DNA of 64,000 nucleotides from Methanolobus vulcani. GTDB taxonomy: Archaea > Halobacteriota > Methanosarcinia > Methanosarcinales > Methanosarcinaceae. Positions 1 to 8,748 of the stretch are shown in pieces (within the stretch, counting starts at the first letter, position 1; every line of letters starts with the position of its first letter). Below the pieces are notes generated by a model. It was not told the DNA's origin. It saw only the letters and a list, made by a program, of their open reading frames with translations, and did not search any database. The position numbers and the translations under genes are program-made. Location: the NCBI RefSeq assembly GCF_900100715.1, contig NZ_FNCA01000004.1, positions 186,001 to 250,000 of the forward strand, in the 5' to 3' direction.

Positions 1-579
1 TCCAGAATTTCACTGGCACTTGTCCTTTTTCTTGTATTCGTAAAGATACTAATAGCAATAACCGGATTTGCAGGAAATTTCAATCTGAAACTCACATACA
101 TAGCCCTGATAGCCTCAATTCCGGTTCTTATATTCAGTGAAAGGAGAAAAGAAGTACTGAAAAAAATGGATTGGCATACATTGATATTCTTTGTATCCAT
201 GTTCATTCTCATGGAAAGTGTATGGGACAGCGGATTCTTCCAGAATATCATTTCTTCATCCGAAATTGACATCAGCACAGTGCCAATGATCCTTACAATA
301 AGTGTGACGCTCAGCCAGTTAATATCTAACGTTCCACTGGTGGCTCTTTATGTTCCCATACTTTTGCATGCCAATGTTAGCACAGGAGAATTTGTAGCGC
401 TTGCAGCAGGAAGTACCATATCTGGAAATCTTTCCATATTGGGCGCTGCGAGTAACGTTATTATCATACAGAACGCCGAACGCAGAAGTAATATCTCACT
501 TGGATTCATTGAATTTGCCAGAATTGGAATACCTCTGACCATAGTGCAGACATTTGTTTACTGGCTGTTCATAGGATAA
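1..579 (+). CDS. ArsB/NhaD-type anion or ion transporter, C-terminal part
   Basis: The reading frame is open from base 1 to the TAA at 577-579, so this is the last 192 residues of a longer membrane protein whose start lies outside the window. The visible part is hydrophobic, with about five membrane segments. It contains SNVPL in one helix and a GNLSILGAASN stretch, which fits the paired re-entrant 'SN.P' and 'G....GsaaN' motifs of the ArsB/NhaD (ion transporter) superfamily. The family moves arsenite, Na+/H+ or carboxylates across the membrane; the substrate here cannot be told. An internal Met at 166 is not the start because homologous sequence continues upstream of it. Confidence 0.8.
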   Translation, partial: SRISLALVLFLVFVKILIAITGFAGNFNLKLTYIALIASIPVLIFSERRKEVLKKMDWHTLIFFVSMFILMESVWDSGFFQNIISSSEIDISTVPMILTISVTLSQLISNVPLVALYVPILLHANVSTGEFVALAAGSTISGNLSILGAASNVIIIQNAERRSNISLGFIEFARIGIPLTIVQTFVYWLFIG

Positions 580-637
580 GAGCGATGAAAGTAATAAGCC
601 TATAGCAACTATAGAATCTAACTGCAAAAAAAAATAA

Positions 638-680
638 AGATATCCTGCAAATGGATATCTGTTTTATGTTGATTTTTTTT
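638..680. terminator. Hairpin terminator between convergent genes
   Basis: AGATATCC (638-645) and GGATATCT (653-660) form a perfect 8-bp stem with a 7-nt loop. A T-rich tract including eight T in a row follows on the plus strand. It lies between the convergent transporter gene and the TPR gene and could end transcription from the left. Confidence 0.6.
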
Positions 681-697
681 AACTATGAGCTTACATT

Positions 698-1855
698 TTA
701 AATTATCTTAGAGAGAATCAGCACAATAAGCATTGCCACAACACCTACTGCCCAGAACTTGAGAGTTTCATTCAATGGTATTCTTATATCCACAAGATCA
801 GCTCCTGAGATTGCAACTGGTTTTGAGCCCGCTATACTGCTAGAAGATGAGTTGTACCCCACTGCCTGTCTTTTTGGTGCTTCGGACATCGGAGGTACTG
901 AAGCAGCCACTGGTGTATTTGCCGGTGTGCTTACAGGTGCAGACCTTATTGTTTCAGGTTCGGTCCTTCTGATAATATTTTCATCATCTTTATATGAAGA
1001 AACAGGTTCCTGGGGTGCAGGTGCTGATGGAGATGAGAATGTGTCTTCCTTTTCTTCCATAGGTTCATGAGATGAGAACACAGATGGTTCATCTCTTTCA
1101 ACAACTGATGATGAACCAGAGATCACATCATGTTCTGTGGATTCTGATGATGAAACAGAACTTCTTCCGAAAACATTCTCTTCCGGCTCTCCCTGGGATT
1201 CATAGCCTGAATCCTGTTCTGTAGAAGTTTCTGACTCTGATGCAGGTTCAGATACAGACTCCGTTTCTAAATAGGAGTTAACTTCTGGTTCTGTATCGAT
1301 ATCTTCAATGAGCTCTTCCTGCTCTTCAACATAATCTTCATTTACATAAGAAGGGGAAACATTATCTGAATCATCATCTGAAATCACATTGCTGAATATT
1401 GATTCATCGCCAACCGGTGGCCTGTATGATGAAACACCTTCATCAGAAGGTTCAGAGGGGGTGACAATCTCAGGTTCTGAAAGAAGCTCTTCTTCCATAA
1501 TCTCTTCTTCGATTATAGGTGTAGGAGGAGTTTCAGCCTCATAGACATCTTTCTCCACTAAAGGAGCAGAGTTTACACTTGCTGATGATCCAGCTGTAGC
1601 ACCTATCAGACCCTGATAATCCGGATCCACTTCTATGGCAAGATCAAAGCTCTTTTTGGCTTCCTCGAAGTGTCCCATTTTTTCAAGAGCTTTGCCTTTC
1701 TTGAACCATGCTTCAGCACTATAAGGATCGATATCCAGTGATTTTGTATAATATTCAACCTGTTTTTCAAGCGTTTTGGCCGAATCACCCATTTTTATCC
1801 AGTTCTCAGCAGCTTTCTGCTTCTTCTTTGATTTTACGTCATCTAACATTCCCAT
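698..1855 (-). CDS. TPR protein with long acidic linker and C-terminal membrane anchor
   Basis: 385 residues. Residues about 15-80 hold two tetratricopeptide repeats (for example AEAWFKKGKALEKMGHFEEA). Residues about 95-340 are a low-complexity linker rich in Glu, Ser, Pro and Asp. The last about 20 residues are a single hydrophobic helix (FWAVGVVAMLIVLILSKII), so the protein is probably tail-anchored with the TPR part in the cytoplasm. The start at 1855 is preceded by AAGGTG five bases upstream; a second ATG at 1849 is possible. TPRs bind partner proteins; the partner is unknown. It stands alone, convergent with the transporter. Confidence 0.75.
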   Translation of the reverse strand: MGMLDDVKSKKKQKAAENWIKMGDSAKTLEKQVEYYTKSLDIDPYSAEAWFKKGKALEKMGHFEEAKKSFDLAIEVDPDYQGLIGATAGSSASVNSAPLVEKDVYEAETPPTPIIEEEIMEEELLSEPEIVTPSEPSDEGVSSYRPPVGDESIFSNVISDDDSDNVSPSYVNEDYVEEQEELIEDIDTEPEVNSYLETESVSEPASESETSTEQDSGYESQGEPEENVFGRSSVSSSESTEHDVISGSSSVVERDEPSVFSSHEPMEEKEDTFSSPSAPAPQEPVSSYKDDENIIRRTEPETIRSAPVSTPANTPVAASVPPMSEAPKRQAVGYNSSSSSIAGSKPVAISGADLVDIRIPLNETLKFWAVGVVAMLIVLILSKII

Positions 1856-2024
1856 GTAAACACCTTTTTCAAACCGGAAAGTTTTCCGGAATTATTCAAA
1901 TAATCAGTACCTTGAACCCAGTCATTAAATTGTTTATCTATTTAATAACTGTATTTGCATTTTTAATGCATGTATGACGTATATAAAAAGATATGCATTT
2001 AATAGAGGCGTCAAATTGCGATGA

Positions 2025-2558
2025 TCAATCCTTCACTTCCTCATATTCAAAAGCCCACATGGGAAGTCCTTCTATTTCTATATGTTCCAGATGTTCCATC
2101 TCATGTGCAGCATAGAATGCGGAAGGACCGGAGAATGATACCTTTTTATCTGTTGATTCTTTTACGAATATCTTCTTTTTTGCTGTGCTAATCGAAGCAA
2201 CAATTATTCTTTCAGCTTTTAGCGTAACTGAATACGGCCTTGTGACAAGAGAACGCTCGTCTTTCCCACCACATTTTTCCAGCCTGTGAACAATACCTTC
2301 CTTTGATACCCACTTAGGATTCAGCAACAACCAGACCTCTTCAATTGTATGACCCGTTTTGCTTTCCTTATCATAGTCTGTGAAAACTTTCATCACAGAG
2401 ATGCTTTTCAGGTCATCTGTCGAATAGCTCCATGCACCTCCAACTTTGAGTGAAAGGATCATGGGATAGAATGCATCTCTGGGAATGTCGAATCTTCCGA
2501 ATATCGCTTCTTCCCTTGAACTGAACTTGAGGATGGCTTTTAGTTCGTTAATCTTCAT
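2025..2558 (-). CDS. Unknown protein with a peptide-deformylase-like metal-binding pattern
   Basis: 177 residues. I do not recognise the exact family. In order it shows NPKWVSKEG, then EKCGG, then VTRPYSVTLKA, then AAHEMEHLEHIEIEG. This order resembles peptide deformylase: the NP strand, the EGCLS motif with its metal-binding Cys, the RP..V.V.a strand and the HExxH helix. The first deformylase motif (GxGLAAxQ) is not visible, so it is at best a divergent relative. Archaea do not start proteins with formyl-methionine, so a role on another substrate would be expected. HExxH could also belong to an unrelated metalloprotein. It stands between two divergent small genes with no clear operon partner. 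Confidence 0.5.
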   Translation of the reverse strand: MKINELKAILKFSSREEAIFGRFDIPRDAFYPMILSLKVGGAWSYSTDDLKSISVMKVFTDYDKESKTGHTIEEVWLLLNPKWVSKEGIVHRLEKCGGKDERSLVTRPYSVTLKAERIIVASISTAKKKIFVKESTDKKVSFSGPSAFYAAHEMEHLEHIEIEGLPMWAFEYEEVKD

Positions 2559-2611
2559 GTTTCAAAATATGATTGATCATTGATGATAAATATGTTACCA
2601 ATTTGGAAAAA

Positions 2612-2636
2612 TTAGTTTGAAAACTAAGTTTATATC
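2612..2636 (+). promoter_or_regulatory. Palindrome and TATA box before the DUF1059 gene
   Basis: TTAGTTT (2612-2618) and AAACTAA (2621-2627) form a perfect 7-bp inverted repeat separated by GA. A TTTATAT box follows at about 2630. The repeat sits where the BRE of an archaeal promoter would be, so it may be an operator for the gene at 2683. Confidence 0.45.
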
Positions 2637-2682
2637 CTACCACCTGCATTAATCACATTCCAAACTATCCGGAGCAGACTTT

Positions 2683-2904
2683 ATGAAAATAAGAATGGTA
2701 AAATGCAGTGATATAGGAATCGATGGCTGTAACTATATGGCTATAGGAAATAACCTTGATGAAGTTGAGCAGAATATGTTTGAACATATTGACACTGAAC
2801 ACAAGGATATTCTTGACAGTATGACCGAACATCAGGTTCACCATCTTAAACACAGGGTTTCTACGTTCCTTGGAAGAAGTTGCGGCTGTGGCCACCACCA
2901 TTAA
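2683..2904 (+). CDS. DUF1059 family small protein
   Basis: 73 residues. It begins MKIRMVKCSDIGIDGCNY, followed by a region with spaced His and Glu (NMFEHIDTEHKDI), and ends in a Cys/His tail (CGCGHHH). This matches the short DUF1059 family, whose conserved Cys-x(6)-C and HxxxxH pattern suggests metal binding. Function is unknown. It has its own TATA box at about 2630 and appears monocistronic. Confidence 0.75.
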   Translation: MKIRMVKCSDIGIDGCNYMAIGNNLDEVEQNMFEHIDTEHKDILDSMTEHQVHHLKHRVSTFLGRSCGCGHHH

Positions 2905-3162
2905 TGACTTTTAGAGTTATTGTTAAATCAGGTAGGATCACAGAGTTTGCGGATAGCTTCTGTGATACTCTTCTCCTTTTAATGATTACTGATTTATTAT
3001 CAGTGTTACATTTTGTTTCTATTTTGGATTCTCATTCCATTTATTTGATATATTTTGAAGTCCCATTTATTTATGTCAGTACAATGTGATGAGACCTAGT
3101 AGTTAAATCTAAACATTGTATGATAGATAATCTATGAAAATTGATTAGTGGGAGTTATAAAT

Positions 3163-3504
3163 ATGGATAAAATGAAAAAAGTCGGTCTTTTAGGGGCAGC
3201 AGCACTTATCGGTGCAGGACTTGCAGCACTTTCAGAAGAGAGAATCAGAGAATTCGTAAAGGAAAAAGTTGATACTGGTAAACTTAGCAAGGAAGAAGGA
3301 AAGATCCTTGTTGAGGACCTTGTCAGTGAGACTAAGAAACAAAAACTCAGTCTGGAGAAGAATATTCTTGAAAAACTCCATGATTCTGTAAAGATGGCAG
3401 ACAGAGAACTGGATGAGCTTACTGACAAGATCGATGAGCTGAAGATCCAGGAACTTGAGGCTGAACTTGAAAGAATGAAGAGTCTGAGAAAGGGGCAACA
3501 GTAG
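3163..3504 (+). CDS. Phasin-like coiled-coil protein
   Basis: 113 residues from the ATG at 3163, chosen because GGAG lies eight bases upstream (3151-3154); an in-frame GTG at 3148 lies before that ribosome binding site. The N-terminus is a short Gly/Ala-rich hydrophobic stretch (residues about 5-25). The rest is charged helix with the phrase TGKLSKEEGKILVEDL and a long coiled coil (about 60-110). This fits the small 'polyhydroxyalkanoate synthesis regulator phasin' group. The real role in a methanogen is unknown; it may coat a hydrophobic or membrane surface. Confidence 0.65.
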   Translation: MDKMKKVGLLGAAALIGAGLAALSEERIREFVKEKVDTGKLSKEEGKILVEDLVSETKKQKLSLEKNILEKLHDSVKMADRELDELTDKIDELKIQELEAELERMKSLRKGQQ

Positions 3505-3592
3505 ATTGCTTCTTTTCCCTTCAAGTGACTATCAAATTATATGATATTGAGATTTAAACTCTGATATTTTAAACTGGAAGATGATATAAAAT

Positions 3593-4366
3593 ATGGAAGA
3601 GAATGGAACTCATGATAAACTTGCTGTACTGATAGATGCTGATAACGCACAGCCATCCATTATAGAAGGCTTGATGGACGAGATCGCAATCTATGGCGTT
3701 GCCAGTGTGAAAAGGATATATGGAGACTGGACGTCCCCTAACCTGGTTTCATGGAAAGAATCATTGCTGGACCATTCGATCCAACCCATTCAGCAATTTG
3801 CATATACCACAGGAAAGAATGCAACTGACAGTTCACTTATCATTGATGCTATGGACCTTCTTTATACAGAAAAACTGGATGGTTTTTGCATTGTTTCAAG
3901 TGACAGTGATTTTACCCGCCTGTCACAGAGAATAAGGGAAGCAGGTCTTAAGGTATATGGTTTCGGGGAAAAGAAAACACCTGTGGCTTTCATCTCTGCA
4001 TGTGACAAATTCATCTATACTGAAAACCTGAGAAAGGAAGAAACTTCAATATCTGAAATATCAACATCCTCTAAATCAGAAAAATGGAGTACTAATGAGC
4101 TCAAAGGGGACTCAAAACTTGTGAATCACCTGAGAAATGCTGTTGAAGATTCAGCTGATGAAGACGGATGGGCTTTTCTTGCAGAGGTTGGCGGAAATCT
4201 TATCAAACGCAGTCCTGATTTTGATCCAAGGAACTATGGCTATAAGAAACTTGGAGAACTGGTTGAAGCAACAAACCTTTTCGATATCGACAAAAGAACG
4301 CATAGCGGTTCAGGAAAAAGTATGTTGATATATGTGAGAGATAAGAGAAATAGGGGGAAGAAGTGA
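3593..4366 (+). CDS. NYN (PIN-like) nuclease domain protein with LOTUS/OST-HTH domain
   Basis: 257 residues. Residues about 8-140 form a NYN domain of the LabA/DUF88 type, with acidic metal-binding positions in LIDADN, the TDSSLIIDAMDLLY segment and SSDSDF. Residues about 165-250 (LRNAVEDSADEDGWAFLAEVGGNL...YGYKKLGELV) match an OST-HTH/LOTUS RNA-binding domain. This NYN-LOTUS architecture is widespread in bacteria and archaea and is thought to cut or bind RNA. It runs convergent to the AAA_14 ATPase, 12 bases apart. Confidence 0.85.
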   Translation: MEENGTHDKLAVLIDADNAQPSIIEGLMDEIAIYGVASVKRIYGDWTSPNLVSWKESLLDHSIQPIQQFAYTTGKNATDSSLIIDAMDLLYTEKLDGFCIVSSDSDFTRLSQRIREAGLKVYGFGEKKTPVAFISACDKFIYTENLRKEETSISEISTSSKSEKWSTNELKGDSKLVNHLRNAVEDSADEDGWAFLAEVGGNLIKRSPDFDPRNYGYKKLGELVEATNLFDIDKRTHSGSGKSMLIYVRDKRNRGKK

Positions 4367-4378
4367 AACTTAAAGTTT

Positions 4379-5698
4379 TCAGGTTTTCTCTTTCAAAATC
4401 CAATACCACAACGGCATATACCTCACCTTCTTCCCCTCAATCTCTTCCTCACCAAACTCATCGGAAGTGATTATTAATCCTTCATTCATCCTGAAGTTCT
4501 TCATGCCGGCGAGCAGACCGTTTATCTCCCGTTCTTTTGTTTCCGGATCCGAAAGATTATAGCAGACCTGTACCAACTGGGTTGGTTCAAGACCTTTCTT
4601 TGTAACAAAATCAACTTCATGGCCTTTCTGGTTCTGCCAATAATAAACCTCCTGACCGGAACGCAAGAGCTGAATGAAAGCCATATTTTCATATAGTCTG
4701 CCGGTGTCCGAGGAAAGTTTGAAAGAAACTGCATTGATCATTCCATTATCGATACAATACAATTTTCTGGGTTTGCTCATCTGCTGCTTTAAAGACTCAT
4801 CATAATGGGAAACACTGAAAAGCAGGAAAGCATCCTCAAGATAGTTGATGTAATTTATCAGGGAATCAGTGCTTATGGATGAATAATTGGCAAAGAGTCT
4901 CCTGAGTGAATTGTAAGTATGTGGTTTTGCGATATTTGAGATACAGAACAAAGCAAGGTCTTTGAACACCTGTGGATTCCTGATTCCATATCTTGAGATT
5001 ATATCACGATATATAATATCGTCAAAATAAGACTGCAACAGTTCATGATGCTGAATAGAAGGGAAAACTATCGTCTCCGGGAAGCCACCATTCACCAGAT
5101 ATTCGTTAAACATTCGCTTAATGACGACCTTGTCCTCCGAATATGGAAGTGTCTTCATGTTGTAATTTATTGAGTGATATTCAAGGAACTCAGCAAAACT
5201 AAAAGGGAACATCCTTGTGCTCAGGTGCCTGCCTGTTAGTAATGTGGATATGTCCTGTGAAAGCAGGGAAGCATTAGAGCCACTAATGACTATTTTCACG
5301 TTTTGTTTTCTGTCATAGACACCCTTTACCCATCGCTCCCATGATGGATAACTCTGAACTTCATCCAGGAAAAGATACAAACGATCATCATCACTGTTCT
5401 GAACGTCCTGAAGTTCCCTGAATGTTTCTATCAAAAGCTGAAGCTCATTTCCATTTATCGGCTGAAGCCGGTCATCATCAAGATTTAGGTACAGTATTCT
5501 ACTCTTTAAAACTCCCTGACCAATCAGCTCCTGTATCAACTGATAAATGTAAAAGGTCTTGCCACATCTTCTGACACCCACAATATCATTCACATGCGGT
5601 GTGTTGAGATCGAGCTTGTAACCTCGCCTCTGCAACGATGGTAATTCCCTTTCATGCCAATCGATAATTGCATTCTTTAGCTTTTCTTTGATATCCAC
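4379..5698 (-). CDS. AAA_14/DUF4143 family ATPase
   Basis: 439 residues. The P-loop GVRRCGKT is at residues 41-48 and Walker B LYLFLDEVQ at about 107-115. The DUF4143 domain occupies roughly 200-360, and the end carries an EVDFVTKKG stretch typical of the family's nuclease-like C-terminus. The family is common and patchy in archaea; its function is not established, and many members vary between strains as if mobile. Upstream lies a TATA box (5722-5730) and a group of palindromes at 5731-5813, described separately, which suggests tight regulation. Confidence 0.85.
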   Translation of the reverse strand: MDIKEKLKNAIIDWHERELPSLQRRGYKLDLNTPHVNDIVGVRRCGKTFYIYQLIQELIGQGVLKSRILYLNLDDDRLQPINGNELQLLIETFRELQDVQNSDDDRLYLFLDEVQSYPSWERWVKGVYDRKQNVKIVISGSNASLLSQDISTLLTGRHLSTRMFPFSFAEFLEYHSINYNMKTLPYSEDKVVIKRMFNEYLVNGGFPETIVFPSIQHHELLQSYFDDIIYRDIISRYGIRNPQVFKDLALFCISNIAKPHTYNSLRRLFANYSSISTDSLINYINYLEDAFLLFSVSHYDESLKQQMSKPRKLYCIDNGMINAVSFKLSSDTGRLYENMAFIQLLRSGQEVYYWQNQKGHEVDFVTKKGLEPTQLVQVCYNLSDPETKEREINGLLAGMKNFRMNEGLIITSDEFGEEEIEGKKVRYMPLWYWILKEKT

Positions 5699-5730
5699 AA
5701 TAACAATTTAACATCTTTATTTATATACAC

Positions 5731-5813
5731 ATCGACTATAATCGATAAAAAATGCTAAATTTGTCGAGTATACTCGACAAAAACTCCAATATATGTATAG
5801 TATAGTCGACGAG
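5731..5813. promoter_or_regulatory. Cluster of CGACTATA-type palindromes upstream of the AAA_14 gene
   Basis: Three related sites lie in 83 bp. ATCGACTATAATCGAT (5731-5746) is an imperfect palindrome. TTGTCGAGTATACTCGACAA (5761-5780) is a perfect 20-bp palindrome. TATAGTCGACGAG ends at 5813. The first two are centred 32 bp apart, about three helical turns. The first touches the TATA box of the minus-strand ATPase gene. A further half-site, TATACTCGAC, occurs at 6641-6650. These look like operators for one regulator. Confidence 0.6.
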
Positions 5814-5949
5814 AAAATAACTTCATCATAAAATATCACATACTATAATGTTAATGCTGATTAAATCCAAATAAACGACACCACTCATATAAGAAAATTA
5901 ATAATAGATTGAAACATCACCAGAATTATCGATTTTTGGAGAAGTTATA

Positions 5950-6564
5950 GTGGATTATGAAGGATTAATGAAAGAATCATGGATGCTTACCAAAAAAGAC
6001 TTGGGGACGTGGATTGCAGCAACTCTCGTACTTATATTTGGATCAATATTTATAATAACGTTTGCTCCTCTTTCATATGGTTATAACTTAATGGCTGTAA
6101 AAAGCCTAAAATCAGAAGAGATCAGGTTAAAAGATATACTTGAAGGATTTAGACTCAAAAACTTCTTTAGAAGTTGGATAGTCGTCATAGCTATGATGAT
6201 ACCATTTGTACTCCTTTATGTTATCAACTCAGTAATAGCAAACATTGTAGTTTTTTTCTTGTTTTACTCCATAACACTTCTTATCCTCAGAGGGTATGGA
6301 GGCATTGCAGCTTGTAAGGAAAGTTCCAGAATTGCAATAAACAATCCAGTGGAAACAATAATTATATTTGTTCTTTACGGAGTTATTGTGAATATAGGAT
6401 TCTTGGCCCTGTTGATAGGAACACTTGTGATGCTCCCATTTGGTGAAATACTGTTAACAGGAGTAACATTTGATCTTGCAGGAGAAAAAAGGATAAATAA
6501 AATATTAATAGACGATAATTCCCTTCAAAATGAAAATAATCCATATGAAAATTTAAGTGAGTAA
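5950..6564 (+). CDS. Polytopic membrane protein, DUF4013-like
   Basis: 204 residues from a GTG at 5950 with GGAG about nine bases upstream. There are about five membrane helices, an amphipathic N-terminus (LMKESWMLTKKDLGTWI) and a helix rich in small residues near the end. The plan resembles the loosely defined DUF4013 / glycerophosphodiester-phosphodiesterase membrane-domain proteins of methanogens, which have no known function. It sits between two CGAC half-site groups and may share regulation with the neighbouring AAA_14 gene. Confidence 0.55.
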   Translation: MDYEGLMKESWMLTKKDLGTWIAATLVLIFGSIFIITFAPLSYGYNLMAVKSLKSEEIRLKDILEGFRLKNFFRSWIVVIAMMIPFVLLYVINSVIANIVVFFLFYSITLLILRGYGGIAACKESSRIAINNPVETIIIFVLYGVIVNIGFLALLIGTLVMLPFGEILLTGVTFDLAGEKRINKILIDDNSLQNENNPYENLSE

Positions 6565-6669
6565 AACCACATAACTGTTAGATATCACTACTTAATCCAA
6601 AAATTACCAATGAAGTAGAGTAATTCTTTTTGGCCATAAATATACTCGACTAATAAATACTTTTTTCAC

Positions 6670-7299
6670 TTACTTCTCCAGCGACTCCATAAGTGCATAG
6701 AAATACTGTGCCTCATGAGTAGTATAAAGATTATACCACGCTTCCAGCGTCCCTGCTGAAAAAACATCAAGTTCTCTTAAAACCTCACGTGCAAACTCAA
6801 GTGGAGCAACACCAGAAGCAGTAATAACATTATCACCGATAACAACAGGTTCATTGCAATAAAGCGTTTCACCGGCATAATTCGGGCAAATGGATTTCAG
6901 AAATCCAAGGTCATTGCTTGTATGTGTCCGGTTGTCAAGCAAACCTGCCTTTGCCAGTCCCATTGTTGCACCGCAAATAGCAGCCACCAGAACACCGGCA
7001 TCCAGAAAGTCTCTTACTTTACTGATAAAAGGATCATGAATTGATTGCAACCAGGTATCCCCACCTGGAATAATTAACACTCCTGCATTATCAGTTGATA
7101 ACTCATCGATACTTAGATCGGGTACAATGCGCATTCCACCCATTGTCACAATAGATTCTTTTGTAATACCAACCGTTTTTACGGTGTACTTTTCTGCATC
7201 TATTCTAAAAAATCGACCCATATTCAGTTCAGTGATCAAAAAACTCGGCTCCCAGTCAGTCATTGTGTCAAGTACATACAGATAAGCAATTTTAGTCAT
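6670..7299 (-). CDS. DJ-1/PfpI family protein
   Basis: 209 residues with the DJ-1/PfpI class I glutamine amidotransferase-like fold. IIPGG is at about 76-80 and the nucleophile elbow AICGAT carries Cys109. Glu17 is a candidate partner. THTSND follows, as in YdeA/YraA-like members. The superfamily includes deglycase/chaperone and protease activities; the substrate here is not known. AGGA lies upstream of the ATG. No operon partner. Confidence 0.85.
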   Translation of the reverse strand: MTKIAYLYVLDTMTDWEPSFLITELNMGRFFRIDAEKYTVKTVGITKESIVTMGGMRIVPDLSIDELSTDNAGVLIIPGGDTWLQSIHDPFISKVRDFLDAGVLVAAICGATMGLAKAGLLDNRTHTSNDLGFLKSICPNYAGETLYCNEPVVIGDNVITASGVAPLEFAREVLRELDVFSAGTLEAWYNLYTTHEAQYFYALMESLEK

Positions 7300-7447
7300 A
7301 GAAAAACCATTCCTGAATAATGAAAATCTAAGTAGACATTGATTTAAAAGATTAAAAGCTACCTCTAGAAATGTGAGGGAAAGGTTGCTTCCTTAAATTA
7401 TAGATGTGGAAAGAGTTAGTATGTATTTATGTTGTACTTTTCCTTAC

Positions 7448-7744
7448 TTAACCATGAAAAACTGCTACTGTGTTACTCAATGTTGCAAGCAGACCGATGC
7501 AGGCAACAGAATATCTTGTTATGTTCCAGTAATACCTGTCAGCATTTTTGTAGACATGATACATTAAAAATAAAAATGCGATCTTCAAAGGGATAAGTGA
7601 AGTAAAGCCATACGTGTGGAAGATATTGGATAATAAAGGATTCCCTTCATAGAAATTTCCTGTATGCAACGCATACAGAGTAGTTATGGTGTCACCCAGA
7701 ACATAAAGAAGCAACACTGGCTTAATGTCTTTCAGAAAAGACAT
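7448..7744 (-). CDS. Small membrane protein, DUF5658-like
   Basis: 98 residues with three predicted helices. The first has LGDTITTLYALHTG followed by EGNPLL, a pattern (D..TT......G..E.NP) seen in the DUF5658 group of archaeal and bacterial membrane proteins. Function unknown. The ribosome binding site is weak. Confidence 0.6.
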   Translation of the reverse strand: MSFLKDIKPVLLLYVLGDTITTLYALHTGNFYEGNPLLSNIFHTYGFTSLIPLKIAFLFLMYHVYKNADRYYWNITRYSVACIGLLATLSNTVAVFHG

Positions 7745-7980
7745 AACAAACCAACCATTGGATCAATAAAGAAACTGGCATCCTTCAAACTGGATTTACA
7801 AAAGCAAAGCTCATTGGTACAATTTTCTATGTATTCCATGTATACCCCATAGACCGTGATTAGTTATTTCAAGACTATATTCTCTAAAGTAAGGTATAAA
7901 TCTTCCGATATAATTTTATAATGTTTTAATAATAGAACACATAGTATTTTTCAAATATAATATCAGGAGATGCATAACTA

Positions 7981-8100
7981 GTGACAAATAAAATAAACTG
8001 TCATAACCAAAAAGAGCCTGACCGTTTAAATACAGGACATAGCGATGGAGAGAAGAAAACATCTAATCGAATATTTGAAAACACTTTGGTGTATTTTTAA
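7981..8100 (+). CDS. Possible 39-residue small protein
   Basis: A GTG at 7981 opens a 39-codon frame ending in TAA at 8100. AGGAG lies 11 bases upstream, which is longer than ideal. The product (starting MTNKINCHNQKEPDR) is hydrophilic and has no recognisable domain. It could equally be chance. Confidence 0.22.
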   Translation: MTNKINCHNQKEPDRLNTGHSDGEKKTSNRIFENTLVYF

Positions 8101-8136
8101 GTCACTTTTTTATGATTTTGTGTTTTGTTCGTAAAC

Positions 8137-8176
8137 TATAAAACATACTAATGCAATATGTAGTGTATAGACTACA
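8137..8176 (+). promoter_or_regulatory. TATA box and inverted repeat before the Gly/Tyr-rich secreted protein
   Basis: A TATAAAAC box lies at 8137-8144. TGTAGT (8159-8164) and ACTACA (8171-8176) form an inverted repeat at the expected transcription start, 25-30 bases further on. The arrangement fits a repressor site at the start of the small-protein cluster. Confidence 0.4.
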
Positions 8177-8226
8177 CATGTAAGATGAATACCACGTGTG
8201 ATTCTATGATGAAGAAGGCGAAAAAC

Positions 8227-8709
8227 ATGAAAAGAACAACAATGCTACTCGCTATCGGGGCAGCTTTTCTGCTTCTCGGTGGAATAGGAGCTGTAAACGC
8301 AAACACAAATGAAAATACCAATACCTGGTACGGGCCAATGTACAACTGGATGACTGACCATATGGGAGGATATGGATATGGACTAGGAACCTGCTGGGGA
8401 AGTTATGGAGACAGCTATGGATATGCAGATACAACACAAGAATATGCTGTTTCAACTGTAAAAGAAGCCTATGACATTGCAAAGACAGAGATAAGTGCCG
8501 ATGCCTCAATGGATAACATCTACCACATGGGCAGATGGTGGATCGTTTATTACACAGATGATGCTGGCACAATAAAACAAGGACGTATTGATGCATTTAC
8601 AGGAGATGTGATAACAGATACTAGCACCTATTCTGGTACCTACCAATCCGGAACTTACGGACGTGGTTACAGAGGTGGAATGGGTCCAGGCATGATGTAT
8701 GGCTATTAA
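8227..8709 (+). CDS. Secreted Gly/Tyr-rich protein with PepSY-like domain
   Basis: 160 residues from the ATG at 8227, chosen because GAAGG lies eight bases upstream and a normal signal peptide (KRTTMLLAIGAAFLLLGGIGAVNA) begins there; in-frame ATGs at 8185 and 8209 would add a charged leader. The mature protein has a Gly/Tyr/Trp-rich part (about 30-75), a PepSY-like domain (TVKEAYDIAKTEI...GRWWIVYYTDDAG...IDAFTGDV, about 80-130) and a Gly/Tyr/Met-rich tail. PepSY domains bind or inhibit partners outside the cell. The next two or three small genes are probably cotranscribed. Confidence 0.65.
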   Translation: MKRTTMLLAIGAAFLLLGGIGAVNANTNENTNTWYGPMYNWMTDHMGGYGYGLGTCWGSYGDSYGYADTTQEYAVSTVKEAYDIAKTEISADASMDNIYHMGRWWIVYYTDDAGTIKQGRIDAFTGDVITDTSTYSGTYQSGTYGRGYRGGMGPGMMYGY

Positions 8710-8748
8710 GCCGTACAATAGACTCATTTAGAAAAATAAGGTGATATA

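Larger units (their letters stand above)
7745..8184. other. Intergenic region of 440 bp
   Basis: This AT-rich stretch holds a possible 39-codon reading frame (7981-8100) and the promoter for the secreted Gly/Tyr-rich protein near 8137. I see nothing else convincing in 7745-7960. Confidence 0.5.

Noticed and set aside
166-579. A complete 137-residue protein starting at 166
   Set aside because: The same frame is open and hydrophobic back to base 1 and the part looks like the end of a larger transporter.
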